DNA of 9,185 nucleotides from Rhodospirillales bacterium (GTDB lineage: Bacteria > Pseudomonadota > Alphaproteobacteria > Acetobacterales > Acetobacteraceae). The DNA is taken from assembly GCA_903644035.1 (NCBI GenBank), contig CAHJXG010000518.1, forward strand, positions 1 through 9,185, in the 5' to 3' direction. Both the position numbers and the translations under genes were made by a program. The notes below the pieces were generated by a model. It saw only the letters and a program-made list of their open reading frames with translations. It had not been told where the DNA came from and searched no databases. Below are positions 1 to 6,609 of this stretch, piece after piece (positions within the stretch are counted from its first letter, which is position 1; the number at the start of each line of letters is the position of its first letter).

Positions 1-633
1 GCCCTGGCCGAGGACGGCCACCGCGTCATGCTCGTCGGCCGCCGGCTCGCCCTGCTGGAGGCGGCGGCGGCCACCATGCCGGACGCGCTGGCGGTGGCCG
101 CGGACCTCGCGACCGATGCGGGGATCGGCGCGGTGGCCGAGGCCTTGCCCGAGCGCCTCGACGTGCTCGTCCACGCCGCTGGCGCCTTCCGCTACGGCCC
201 CCTGGCCGAGACGCCGATGGCGGCGTGGCAGGCGCTGGACGCCGTCAACCTGCACGGCCCCTTCGCGCTGACGGCACGCTGCCTGCCCGCCCTGCGCCGT
301 GCCGGCGGCACGGTCGTGTTCGTCAACTCGACCGCCGCCCTGCGCGGCGGGCCGAATGCCGGCGCCTACGCCGCGAGCAAGAGCGCGCTCAGGGCGGCCA
401 CGGACATCTTGCGGCAGGAGGTGAACCCGCTCGGCATCCGCGTGCTGAGCATCTTCCCGGGCCGCACCGACACGCCGATGCAGGACGACGTGCTCGCGGC
501 CGAGGGCCGGACCGCCGACCGCAGCACGCTGCTCGCGCCCTCGGACGTGGCCGCGATGGTCTCGGCCGCCCTGCGCCTGCCCCGGCGGGCCGAGGTGACC
601 GACATCACCATCCGGCCGGCTCAGCCGGGCTGA
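1..633 (+). CDS. SDR family NAD(P)-dependent oxidoreductase, 5'-truncated by window edge
   Basis: A classical short-chain dehydrogenase/reductase; the substrate cannot be told. The reading frame is open from base 1, so the gene starts outside the window; the first in-frame ATG (base 28) lies inside the Rossmann fold and is not the start. The nucleotide-binding glycine motif is missing, which fits a loss of roughly 15-20 residues. Seen in the fragment: a strand ending in VGRR (the arginines after strand 2 usually mean NADP(H) preference), HAAG in place of the family NNAG, an asparagine in VNLHGPF, the catalytic serine in VNSTAA, and the YAASK motif giving Tyr and Lys. After it comes FPGRTDTPMQ, the usual cofactor-capping PG region. 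The 3' end overlaps the convergent DUF4910 gene by 13 bp. Its relation to the sugar locus is unknown. The family is certain, the substrate is not. Confidence 0.9.
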   Translation, partial: ALAEDGHRVMLVGRRLALLEAAAATMPDALAVAADLATDAGIGAVAEALPERLDVLVHAAGAFRYGPLAETPMAAWQALDAVNLHGPFALTARCLPALRRAGGTVVFVNSTAALRGGPNAGAYAASKSALRAATDILRQEVNPLGIRVLSIFPGRTDTPMQDDVLAAEGRTADRSTLLAPSDVAAMVSAALRLPRRAEVTDITIRPAQPG

Positions 634-641
634 TCGGCCGG
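612..641. terminator. Inverted repeat spanning two overlapping convergent stop codons
   Basis: The inner arm TCAGCC (621-626) pairs with GGCTGA (628-633) around a single base. After one mismatch, one more pair and a bulged base, CCGGCC (612-617) pairs with GGCCGG (636-641). Both stop codons lie inside the inner dyad, so both proteins end in Gln-Pro-Gly. There is no T-tract on either side, so this is not a textbook intrinsic terminator. A bidirectional, Rho-assisted or RNA-stabilising role is inferred from position only. Confidence 0.35.
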
Positions 642-1940
642 CACCAGCAGCCCCGCCTCCGCCAGCGCCGCCGCCGCGGCCTCCACTGCGTCGAACGGCT
701 TGCCGGCCCGCTCGGCGATCTTCAGCAGCGACATGCCGCCATCGGATTGGTTGAGCACCCAGAGCATCGTGACCGGGTCGAACGCGGCGGCGCCCGACCC
801 GGTGTCGCCGGCGCCGCCGATCTTGGCATACAGGCCCCGGCGACCGAGCTGCGGCTCCCCGAACGGCTGCGTGTTGCGCCATGGCCGGTCGGCCTCGGCG
901 ATGGCCAGCACCCGCTCCAGCAGCGCCAGCGACCCGGCCAGCGCGTCCGGCCGGATGAAGTCCAGCGCGTCGGCGGAGGTGTGGTATTCGGGGAAGCTGC
1001 CGTTGGGCGACCGCATCAGGCAGCCGACCGGCAGGTTGAACCCGGGCGAGCAGTACTGCCGCTCGTCGTAGCCATAGGGCACGAACGCCTGTACCCGGTC
1101 GGCGTGGCCGAGTTCGCCCAGCGCATGGGCGGCGGCCCGGTCGATCGCGGCATCGCCCCGGCGGGACCGCTTGTAGGTCGGCGGGCCGGCGTCGCCCAGG
1201 CAGGTCAGCACCAGGCCGTGCGCGACGTGGGGCAGGCGCTCGCGGTTCCGCGCCAGCCAGGTGATCGCGCCGATGGTGCCCGGCAGGAACACGATCCGCA
1301 GGCCGAGCCGGTGCGGCTGGGCGGCCCAGAGCTTGGCGAACTCGATGGCGACCGCGATGCCGCTCAGGTTGTCGTTGGCGAGCGAGGGGTGGCAGGAATG
1401 CACCGAGAGCAGGATTTCGCCCGCCTCGCTCCCGGGGATGACGCACTCGCCGTAGCTGAGCGACCCGGGCGCCACGTCGGCGTCAATCATGACCCGGTAT
1501 TCAGGGTCGGTCATGGCGAGCCGGGTCCGGTGCGGCAGGCAGAAGCCCCAGCTCTGCGCGTAGTAGGCGGTGCGGTAGGGGATCAGGTCAGGTTGGTCGG
1601 GCAGCGAATGCAGATGCTGGTCGAGCTCGCCCCGCGGCACGACGCGGTCCACCGCGTGGCTGTATTGCAGCAGGTGCAGCGAGTGGTCGGCGAAGTCCAC
1701 GACCGCCTCCCCGGACAGGCGGCGGATCGTGGCGGCCCGGGGGGTCCATTCGGGCGGGACCGTCCAGTCGAGCACCGGGGTGCCGGACGGCACCTCCGTC
1801 ACCGCCAGCGGGATGTGCCGGGCGATGTAGGCAAGCGTCTCGCGCAGGCCCGCGCCGGTGATGCTGCGGCAGATCGGGAACAGCGCCCGGGCGTGGGCGT
1901 GCAGCCGCTCCCCGATGTCATCCGACGCGGCCATGTCCAT
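621..1940 (-). CDS. DUF4910/DUF2172 aminopeptidase-like protein with C-terminal winged helix
   Basis: A 439-residue protein of the COG4310 type (aminopeptidase-like domain, DUF2172 plus DUF4910), frequent in surface-polysaccharide loci and without an established activity. Residues about 1-100 match the conserved N-terminal region (ICRSITGAG near 23-31). The centre looks like an M28-type zinc exopeptidase core: HSCHPSLANDN at 181-191 supplies His184 (or His181) and Asp190, DER at 292-294 supplies Glu293, and EYH at 318-320 supplies His320, so the metal site appears intact. Residues about 385-435 form a small helical domain resembling the winged helix of this family. There is no signal peptide, so it is probably cytoplasmic. 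I chose the ATG at 1938-1940; a second ATG two codons in is equally possible. It diverges from the rfbC-like gene across the repeat region. Peptidase, amidase or sugar-deacylase roles are all open. Confidence 0.88.
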   Translation of the reverse strand: MDMAASDDIGERLHAHARALFPICRSITGAGLRETLAYIARHIPLAVTEVPSGTPVLDWTVPPEWTPRAATIRRLSGEAVVDFADHSLHLLQYSHAVDRVVPRGELDQHLHSLPDQPDLIPYRTAYYAQSWGFCLPHRTRLAMTDPEYRVMIDADVAPGSLSYGECVIPGSEAGEILLSVHSCHPSLANDNLSGIAVAIEFAKLWAAQPHRLGLRIVFLPGTIGAITWLARNRERLPHVAHGLVLTCLGDAGPPTYKRSRRGDAAIDRAAAHALGELGHADRVQAFVPYGYDERQYCSPGFNLPVGCLMRSPNGSFPEYHTSADALDFIRPDALAGSLALLERVLAIAEADRPWRNTQPFGEPQLGRRGLYAKIGGAGDTGSGAAAFDPVTMLWVLNQSDGGMSLLKIAERAGKPFDAVEAAAAALAEAGLLVPADQPG

Positions 1941-1958
1941 CTGTTCGTTCCCAGGTTA

Positions 1959-2042
1959 GAGGCTCACGGTGGCCGTCCGTGACGGCGAGGCTTACGATGG
2001 CCGTCCGTGACGGCGAGGCTTACAATGGCCGTCTGTGACGGC
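1959..2042. repeat. Three tandem 28-bp units, each with a 6-bp dyad
   Basis: Units lie at 1959-1986, 1987-2014 and 2015-2042. Each begins GAGGCT and ends with GCCGTC, a 3-base spacer (CGT or TGT) and GACGGC, a perfect 6+6 inverted repeat. Neighbouring units differ at two positions each. No fourth unit is visible on either side. The array fills 84 of the 121 bases between the divergent starts at 1940 and 2062, so any promoter for either gene must overlap or sit inside it. Repeated operators or RNA hairpins are the likely readings; neither is shown by sequence alone. Confidence 0.85.
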
Positions 2043-2049
2043 AGCACCT

Positions 2050-2055
2050 GGAAAA
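2050..2055 (+). promoter_or_regulatory. Ribosome binding site choosing the ATG at 2062
   Basis: GGAAAA ends six bases before the ATG at 2062. It supports that ATG over the longer in-frame GTG at 2035, which would lie inside the dyad of the third repeat unit and has no comparable site in front of it. Confidence 0.5.
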
Positions 2056-2061
2056 GCCAAG

Positions 2062-2601
2062 ATGATTTTTCACCGGACCCAGCTCGACGGGGTCATCCTG
2101 ATCGAGGCGGAGCAGCTCGCGGACGAGCGCGGCTGGTTCGGCCGCATCTTCGACGAGGCCGCCTACGAAGCTCAGGGATTGCCGACCCGGTTCGTGCAAT
2201 GGAGCGCCTCCGTCAGCCGCCGGGCCGGCACCTTGCGGGGCATGCATTACCAGCGAACGCCGCATGAGGAGGCCAAGCTCATCCGCTGCGTGACCGGCGC
2301 GATCTACGACGTGGTGGCGGACATGCGGCCTGGCAGCCCGAGCGCCGGCCGGTGGCAGGGCTTCCCGCTCGCCGCCGGGACGGGGCAGCTGCTGTTCCTG
2401 CCGCCTGGGGTGGCGCATGGCTTCCTGACGCGGGCGGACGACACGGAGGTGCAGTACTCCATGACGACCGAGTTCGTTCCCGGCGCCGCCCACGGCTTCC
2501 GCTACGACGACCCGGCATTCGGCATCGGCTGGCCCGCGGTGCCGGCCTCGATCTCGGACAAGGACCTTGGATGGCCGCCGCTGCGCGGCGTCTCCGGCTG
2601 A
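2062..2601 (+). CDS. rfbC: dTDP-4-dehydrorhamnose 3,5-epimerase family protein (RmlC/RfbC-like)
   Basis: A 179-residue cupin epimerase, the usual RmlC length. Family members epimerise C3 and/or C5 of NDP-4-keto-6-deoxyhexoses in the cytoplasm. Visible motifs: DERGWFGRIFDE (21-32), SRRAGTLRGMHYQ (52-64) with the catalytic base His62, the substrate lysine in EAKLIR (70-75), PPGVAHGF (114-121), VQYSMTTEF (130-138) with the conserved Tyr, and SDKD (165-168) carrying the aspartate of the His-Asp dyad. All key residues are present, so it should be active. Its place beside RfbF and a C-methyltransferase suggests a CDP- rather than dTDP-sugar as substrate, acting as a 3-, 5- or 3,5-epimerase; that is inference. 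The start is the ATG with a ribosome site; an in-frame GTG at 2035 would add nine residues. It is the first gene of the plus-strand sugar block. Confidence 0.9.
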   Translation: MIFHRTQLDGVILIEAEQLADERGWFGRIFDEAAYEAQGLPTRFVQWSASVSRRAGTLRGMHYQRTPHEEAKLIRCVTGAIYDVVADMRPGSPSAGRWQGFPLAAGTGQLLFLPPGVAHGFLTRADDTEVQYSMTTEFVPGAAHGFRYDDPAFGIGWPAVPASISDKDLGWPPLRGVSG

Positions 2602-2673
2602 GCGGCTGGATGCCGACTCCCGCCTCCGGCACGCGCATCATACCGGCTCAAAAAAAGAACCAGGACCGAAAAG

Positions 2674-2751
2674 ATGCTTGTGGACGAGCAGCCTTACGCC
2701 GTATCCGGGCAGCCTGGCATCAAGGCTGCATGGGCGGCAACGCTCTCGTGA
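2674..2751 (+). other. Possible small ORF (25 codons) in the rfbC-rfbF gap
   Basis: The ATG at 2674 is preceded by AGGA eight bases upstream and opens 25 codons ending in TGA at 2749-2751, 14 bases before the rfbF start. An inverted repeat, GCAGCCT (2709-2715) with AGGCTGC (2723-2729) and a 7-base loop, lies inside it. The peptide (MLVDEQPYAV...AATLS) resembles nothing I know. It could be a leader peptide or chance; the only support is the ribosome site and the position. Confidence 0.2.
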
Positions 2752-2765
2752 CCCTATAGGACATT

Positions 2766-3542
2766 ATGATTATCGAAAAAGCGGTAATACTTGCGGGCGG
2801 TTTCGGCACAAGATTGATGGAGGAGACAGAAACCCGCCCGAAACCTATGGTGGAGATCGGGGGCAGGCCAATCCTATGGCACATCATGAAGATCTATGCT
2901 GCTTTTGGCATCAAGGAATTTATCATTCCACTGGGCTACAAGGGGCACTTGATCAAACAGTATTTTTCTGACTATCACCGGCTTGCCTCCGATATCACGA
3001 TCGACCTCGCCGAGGACATCACCATCATGCACCGCCGCTCGGCCGAGCCGTGGAAGGTGACGCTGGTGGACACCGGGCTTGAGACGATGACGGGGGGCCG
3101 CATCCGGCGCCTGCGTGACCATCTTTCGGAAACCGAGCCGTTCTGCCTGACCTACGGCGACGGCGTCGCGACCATCGACCTCAAGTCCCTCGCGGCGTTC
3201 CACCAGAGCCATGGCAAGATGGCGACGGTCACGGCCGTGCGCCCGCCCTCCCGCTTCGGCGCGCTCGAGATCGACGACGGCCAGGTGAGGCAATTCCAGG
3301 AGAAGCCGATCGGCGAGATCTGGATCAATGGCGGGTTCTTCATCCTGTCGCGCAAGGTCCTGGACCTGATCGACGGCGACGACACCGTGTTCGAGGCGCA
3401 GCCCCTCGAACGCCTGGCCGCGATGGGGGAGCTGATGGCCCACAAGCATGAGGGGTTCTGGCAATCCATGGACACGCTGCGCGACAAGCGCCTGCTGGAG
3501 GAGCTTTGGGCGAAGGGGCGGGCGCCGTGGAAGGTGTGGTGA
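2766..3542 (+). CDS. rfbF: Glucose-1-phosphate cytidylyltransferase
   Basis: It makes CDP-glucose from CTP and glucose 1-phosphate in the cytoplasm, the entry step to CDP-linked deoxy and branched sugars. The 258-residue length matches Salmonella/Yersinia RfbF. Motifs in order: LAGGFGTRL (9-17) with the nucleotide-binding glycines, RPKPMVEIGG (24-33), LWHIMKIYAAFGI (37-49), GYKG, EPWKVTLVDTG (94-104), TYGDG with the metal-binding aspartate, FQEKP, WINGGFF and FWQSMDTLRDK near the C-terminus, all typical of the family. The ATG at 2766 follows AGGA; the stop shares one base with the next ATG, so the two are translationally coupled. Oddity: bases up to about 3000 are near 47% GC with codons such as ATA, AGA, AGG and CTA, whereas the rest is near 70% GC. 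The protein shows no break, so this looks like mosaic DNA inside an intact gene. Confidence 0.96.
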   Translation: MIIEKAVILAGGFGTRLMEETETRPKPMVEIGGRPILWHIMKIYAAFGIKEFIIPLGYKGHLIKQYFSDYHRLASDITIDLAEDITIMHRRSAEPWKVTLVDTGLETMTGGRIRRLRDHLSETEPFCLTYGDGVATIDLKSLAAFHQSHGKMATVTAVRPPSRFGALEIDDGQVRQFQEKPIGEIWINGGFFILSRKVLDLIDGDDTVFEAQPLERLAAMGELMAHKHEGFWQSMDTLRDKRLLEELWAKGRAPWKVW

Positions 3543-4780
3543 TGGCGGACGCCGCCTGCCGGTGCCGCCTGTGCGGCGCCGGGCTGAGCCGGACGTTTGC
3601 CGACCTGCGTGTCTCCCCGCTGGCGAACTCCTTCGTCCCGGGCGACGGCGGCGACCGGATGGAGCCGTTCTACCCGCTTCATGTGTTCGTGTGCACGGAA
3701 TGCTGGCTGGTGCAGCTGCGCGAGTTCGAGACGCCGTCCGGCATCTTCAGCAACTACCTCTACTTCTCGTCCTTCAGCGAAAGCTGGCTGCGCCATGCCG
3801 AGCGCTACGCAGGCGACATGGTGCGCCGCTTCGCGCTCACCGGCGACTCCTTCGCCTGCGAGGTCGCCAGCAACGACGGCTACCTGCTGCAGTACCTCAA
3901 GGCCGCAGGCGTCAGGGTGCTCGGGGTCGACCCGGCGCGCAACGTCGCCGAGAGCGCCATCGCCCGGGGCATCCCGACGGAGGTCGCGTTCTTCGGCGCC
4001 GCCACGGCGACGCGCCTGCGGGCGGAGCATGGGCCAGCGGACCTGATGACGGCCAACAACGTGCTCGCGCACGTGCCGGATATCCACGACTTCGCCGAGG
4101 GCTTCCACATCCTGCTCGGCGACCACGGCACGGCGACGTTCGAGTTCCCGCATCTGCTCCGCCTGATCGAGCAGAACCAGTTCGACACGATCTACCACGA
4201 GCACTTCTCCTACCTGTCGCTGGGCGTGGTCGAGCGGCTGTTCGCCGGGCACGGCATGGAGGTGTACGACGTGGAGGAGCAGCCGACCCACGGCGGCTCG
4301 CTCCGCATCTTCGTGCGCCAAGCCGCCGGGGACCGCGCGCCGGTCTCGGACCGCGTGACGGCGATGCGTCAGGTGGAATTGGATGCGGGGCTGCAGGATG
4401 TCGCGGCCTACGACCGGTTCGCGGCCCAGGTGGTCGGCATCAAGTGCGAGGCGCTGAGCTTCCTGATCGAGGCGAAGCGGGCGGGCGCCACGGTCGCCGC
4501 CTATGGCGCGCCGGCCAAGGGCAACACCCTGCTGAACTACTGCGGCATCGGCACCGAGTTCATCGCCTACACGGTCGATCTGAACCCGCACAAGCAGGGG
4601 ACGCTGCTGCCCGGCTGCCGCCTGCCGGTGCGGGGGCCGGAAGCGATTGCCGAGACGAAGCCCGACTATCTCGTCATCCTGCCCTGGAACCTCCGGGACG
4701 AGATCGTGGGCCAGATGGCGGCGATCCGCGAGTGGGGCGGCAAGTTCGTCGTGTTCATCCCGGAACTGCGCGTGTTCTGA
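3542..4780 (+). CDS. NDP-hexose C-methyltransferase (TylC3/TcaB9-like, class I SAM)
   Basis: It transfers a methyl group from SAM to a ring carbon (usually C3) of an NDP-4-keto-deoxyhexose, giving a branched sugar. The 412 residues show the full three-part family layout. An N-terminal zinc-binding domain carries CRLCG (8-12) and CTEC (51-54). The SAM fold has EVASNDGYLLQYL (107-119) and GVDPA (128-132). A C-terminal methyltransferase domain has YGAPAKGNTLLNY (321-333) and ends VVFIPELRVF. The IYHEHFSYLS stretch gives Tyr218, Glu220 and His221, matching the catalytic Tyr-Glu-His cluster known from TcaB9. The start is the ATG overlapping the rfbF stop by one base; upstream in-frame TTG/GTG codons lie inside rfbF and are less likely. 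C-methylation of a CDP-sugar made by RfbF is inferred from the coupling. Confidence 0.93.
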   Translation: MADAACRCRLCGAGLSRTFADLRVSPLANSFVPGDGGDRMEPFYPLHVFVCTECWLVQLREFETPSGIFSNYLYFSSFSESWLRHAERYAGDMVRRFALTGDSFACEVASNDGYLLQYLKAAGVRVLGVDPARNVAESAIARGIPTEVAFFGAATATRLRAEHGPADLMTANNVLAHVPDIHDFAEGFHILLGDHGTATFEFPHLLRLIEQNQFDTIYHEHFSYLSLGVVERLFAGHGMEVYDVEEQPTHGGSLRIFVRQAAGDRAPVSDRVTAMRQVELDAGLQDVAAYDRFAAQVVGIKCEALSFLIEAKRAGATVAAYGAPAKGNTLLNYCGIGTEFIAYTVDLNPHKQGTLLPGCRLPVRGPEAIAETKPDYLVILPWNLRDEIVGQMAAIREWGGKFVVFIPELRVF

Positions 4781-4836
4781 CCGGCTGCGGGCGCCCCCTC
4801 GGCCAGACACCTTGATCATCCATACGCGGAGGCCTG

Positions 4837-5886
4837 ATGAAGATCCTGATCACCGGCAACATGGGCTATGTCGGCCCGGTGGTGGTGCGCGCCCTGAGAG
4901 CGCGGTTTCCGGACGCCACGCTGATCGGCTTCGACGCCGGCTTCTTCGCCCACTGCCTGACGACGCCCGGGCCGATGCCGGAGCGGCAGCTCACGGCGCA
5001 GCACTTCGGCGACGTGCGGGAGTTGCCGGCCGCGCTGCTGGAGGGCGTCGATGCCGTCGTGCACTTGGCCGCCATCTCCAACGACCCGATGGGCAAGCGG
5101 TTCGAGGCGGTCACGGACGAGATCAACCGGGGTGCCAGCCTGCGCCTGGCCAAGCTCGCCGAAGCCGCCGGCGTGGGCCGCTTCGTGTTCGCTTCAAGCT
5201 GCAGCGTCTATGGCTTCGCGGAGGGCGCGCCCCGGCGGGAAGAGGACACGCTCAACCCGCTGACCGCCTATGCCCGGTCCAAGATCGAGACCGAGCAGGG
5301 GCTCCGGCGTCTTGAGAACGGCCCGATGCTGATCACCAGCCTGCGCTTCGCGACGGCCTGCGGCTTTTCCGACCGCTTGCGGCTCGACCTCGTGCTCAAT
5401 GACTTCGCCGCCGGGGCGATTGCGTCCCGCAGCATCTCGATCCTCAGCGACGGCACGCCGTGGCGTCCGCTGATCGACGTGGCCGACATGGCGCGGGCCA
5501 TCGAGTGGGCGATCCTGCGCGACGCCGACCGCGGCGGCCGGGTGCTTTCGGTCAACGCGGGGAGCGCCGAATGGAACTACCAGGTGCGCGACCTCGCCGC
5601 CGCGGTGGCGGAGGCCTGTCCCGGAACCTCCGTCGCCATCAACCCGGACGCGCTGCCGGACAAACGGAGCTACCGCATCGACTTCTCGCGGTTCCGGGAG
5701 CTGGCGCCCGAGCACCAGCCCCGGGTCACGCTGGCGGATTCGGTGGCCCGCCTGATCGGCGGCCTGCGGGCCATCGGGTTCGACGATCCGGACTTCCGCA
5801 AGTCACAGCGCATCCGGCTGCATGTGCTGGCGAAGCTGGGGGCCGAGGGGCTGGTGGACGAGCATCTGCGCTGGAAGCCGTCATAG
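4837..5886 (+). CDS. NAD(P)-dependent epimerase/reductase, extended SDR family
   Basis: A 349-residue extended SDR acting on nucleotide sugars; likely a 4-epimerase or 4-keto reductase finishing the sugar. Seen: TGNMGYVG (6-13) for the dinucleotide, HLAAISND (76-83), ASSCSVYGF (119-127) with the catalytic serine, YARSK (145-149) with Tyr and Lys, and a C-terminal substrate domain including DGTPWRPLIDVADMARA (205-221). 4,6-dehydratases carry an Asp-Glu pair in the segment where this protein has SSCSVYG; its absence argues against it being the missing CDP-glucose 4,6-dehydratase. The start is firm: GGAGG at 4828-4832 sits four bases before the ATG. It lies 56 bp after the methyltransferase and probably belongs to the same transcript. 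The last six bases overlap the convergent esterase gene. The exact reaction cannot be told. Confidence 0.9.
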   Translation: MKILITGNMGYVGPVVVRALRARFPDATLIGFDAGFFAHCLTTPGPMPERQLTAQHFGDVRELPAALLEGVDAVVHLAAISNDPMGKRFEAVTDEINRGASLRLAKLAEAAGVGRFVFASSCSVYGFAEGAPRREEDTLNPLTAYARSKIETEQGLRRLENGPMLITSLRFATACGFSDRLRLDLVLNDFAAGAIASRSISILSDGTPWRPLIDVADMARAIEWAILRDADRGGRVLSVNAGSAEWNYQVRDLAAAVAEACPGTSVAINPDALPDKRSYRIDFSRFRELAPEHQPRVTLADSVARLIGGLRAIGFDDPDFRKSQRIRLHVLAKLGAEGLVDEHLRWKPS

Positions 5887-6603
5887 CCGACTGACCGCGG
5901 CACTTCCGGCGGGCACGGGGGGCAGCGCCAACTGCGGCCAGGCCGCCGGGTCGCGCCCCGGTGCCGCCAGCCAGCGATACAGCCCCGGCGATCCGTAGAA
6001 CCGCGTCCAGCAATCATGCGCGGCGTCCGCATAGGCCAGCTCGGTCGTGTGGACGATGCGCAGGCGCGACACGTCGCTGCCGAGCCGCTGGTGCAGCAGC
6101 GCGCTGCCCTCGAACGGAACCACCGGGTCCTCGGGGCAGTGGAACAGGTAGATCGGCACCGTCCGCAGCAGGCCGATCTCCGCGTCCGAATACGTCGCGC
6201 CCACCGGACAGAAGGACGCGATGGAGGACACCGGGCGGCCCGTGCGCAGGCGATGCAGGGCAAGCCGCAGCACCCCGCGTCCGCCCAGGCTGAGGCCGGT
6301 CAGGATGAGCCGCCGCGGGTCGATGGCCGGGTGCGCGGCGAGGTGTCGGTCCACCGCCTCGCTCAGGGCCTCGCCGTCCCAGTCCTCCGCCGACAGGTGG
6401 AAGCCGAGCACATGGTGGCGGCGGATCTCCGCGACCGTGTCAGCTCCGTAAGCATCTTTCGGCTTGTGCAGGACGTTCGCCCATGGTCCGTATTTGCGGA
6501 CCTGCTGATCGATGTCGCCGCCGATCTCTCCGCGGCCATGCAGGAACACAAGCAGGGATTCAGGGGAGTGGTCAGAAGCTTGGCTGAGCGCGGCGAGCGT
6601 CAT
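5881..6603 (-). CDS. Alpha/beta-hydrolase, serine esterase (carboxylesterase/dienelactone hydrolase-like)
   Basis: A 240-residue alpha/beta-hydrolase that cleaves ester bonds; the substrate is unknown. The triad is complete: Ser105 in GLSLGG (103-108), Asp159 in HCPEDPVVPF (155-164) and His196 in ADAAHDCW (192-199). The oxyanion-hole strand is LLVFLHGRGE (17-26). The short N-terminus has no signal peptide, so it should be cytoplasmic. The frame stays open upstream to about 7107, but homology begins just before the first strand, so I use the ATG at 6601-6603; GGGGA lies about 11 bases upstream of it. It converges with the SDR gene (6-bp overlap of the ends) and diverges from the acyltransferase with essentially no gap. 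Its first roughly 150 bases are slightly less GC-rich than the rest. Removal of acyl groups from sugars is a positional guess only. Confidence 0.85.
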   Translation of the reverse strand: MTLAALSQASDHSPESLLVFLHGRGEIGGDIDQQVRKYGPWANVLHKPKDAYGADTVAEIRRHHVLGFHLSAEDWDGEALSEAVDRHLAAHPAIDPRRLILTGLSLGGRGVLRLALHRLRTGRPVSSIASFCPVGATYSDAEIGLLRTVPIYLFHCPEDPVVPFEGSALLHQRLGSDVSRLRIVHTTELAYADAAHDCWTRFYGSPGLYRWLAAPGRDPAAWPQLALPPVPAGSAAVSRL

Positions 6604-6609
6604 GGCAGT

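Noticed and set aside
225..1982. 585-codon open frame on the + strand
   Set aside because: It runs through the dehydrogenase out of frame and antisense to the DUF4910 gene. The translation is Arg/Gly/Ala/Pro-rich with no family motif, typical of high-GC shadow frames.
1959..2042. CRISPR-like array
   Set aside because: The units are directly abutting with no unique spacers, and there are only three, so this is a tandem repeat and not a CRISPR array.
3448..4815. 455-codon + strand frame overlapping the methyltransferase
   Set aside because: Low-complexity Arg/Gly/Pro translation; the overlapping frame holds the full set of methyltransferase motifs.
3152..4819. 555-codon open frame on the - strand
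   Set aside because: It lies antisense to rfbF and the methyltransferase, whose motifs are clear. The translation is His/Arg/Val-rich without a recognisable domain.
4837..5886. Reading the SDR as the missing CDP-glucose 4,6-dehydratase
   Set aside because: It lacks the dehydratase Asp-Glu catalytic pair and has the SSCSVYG/YARSK arrangement of epimerases and reductases.
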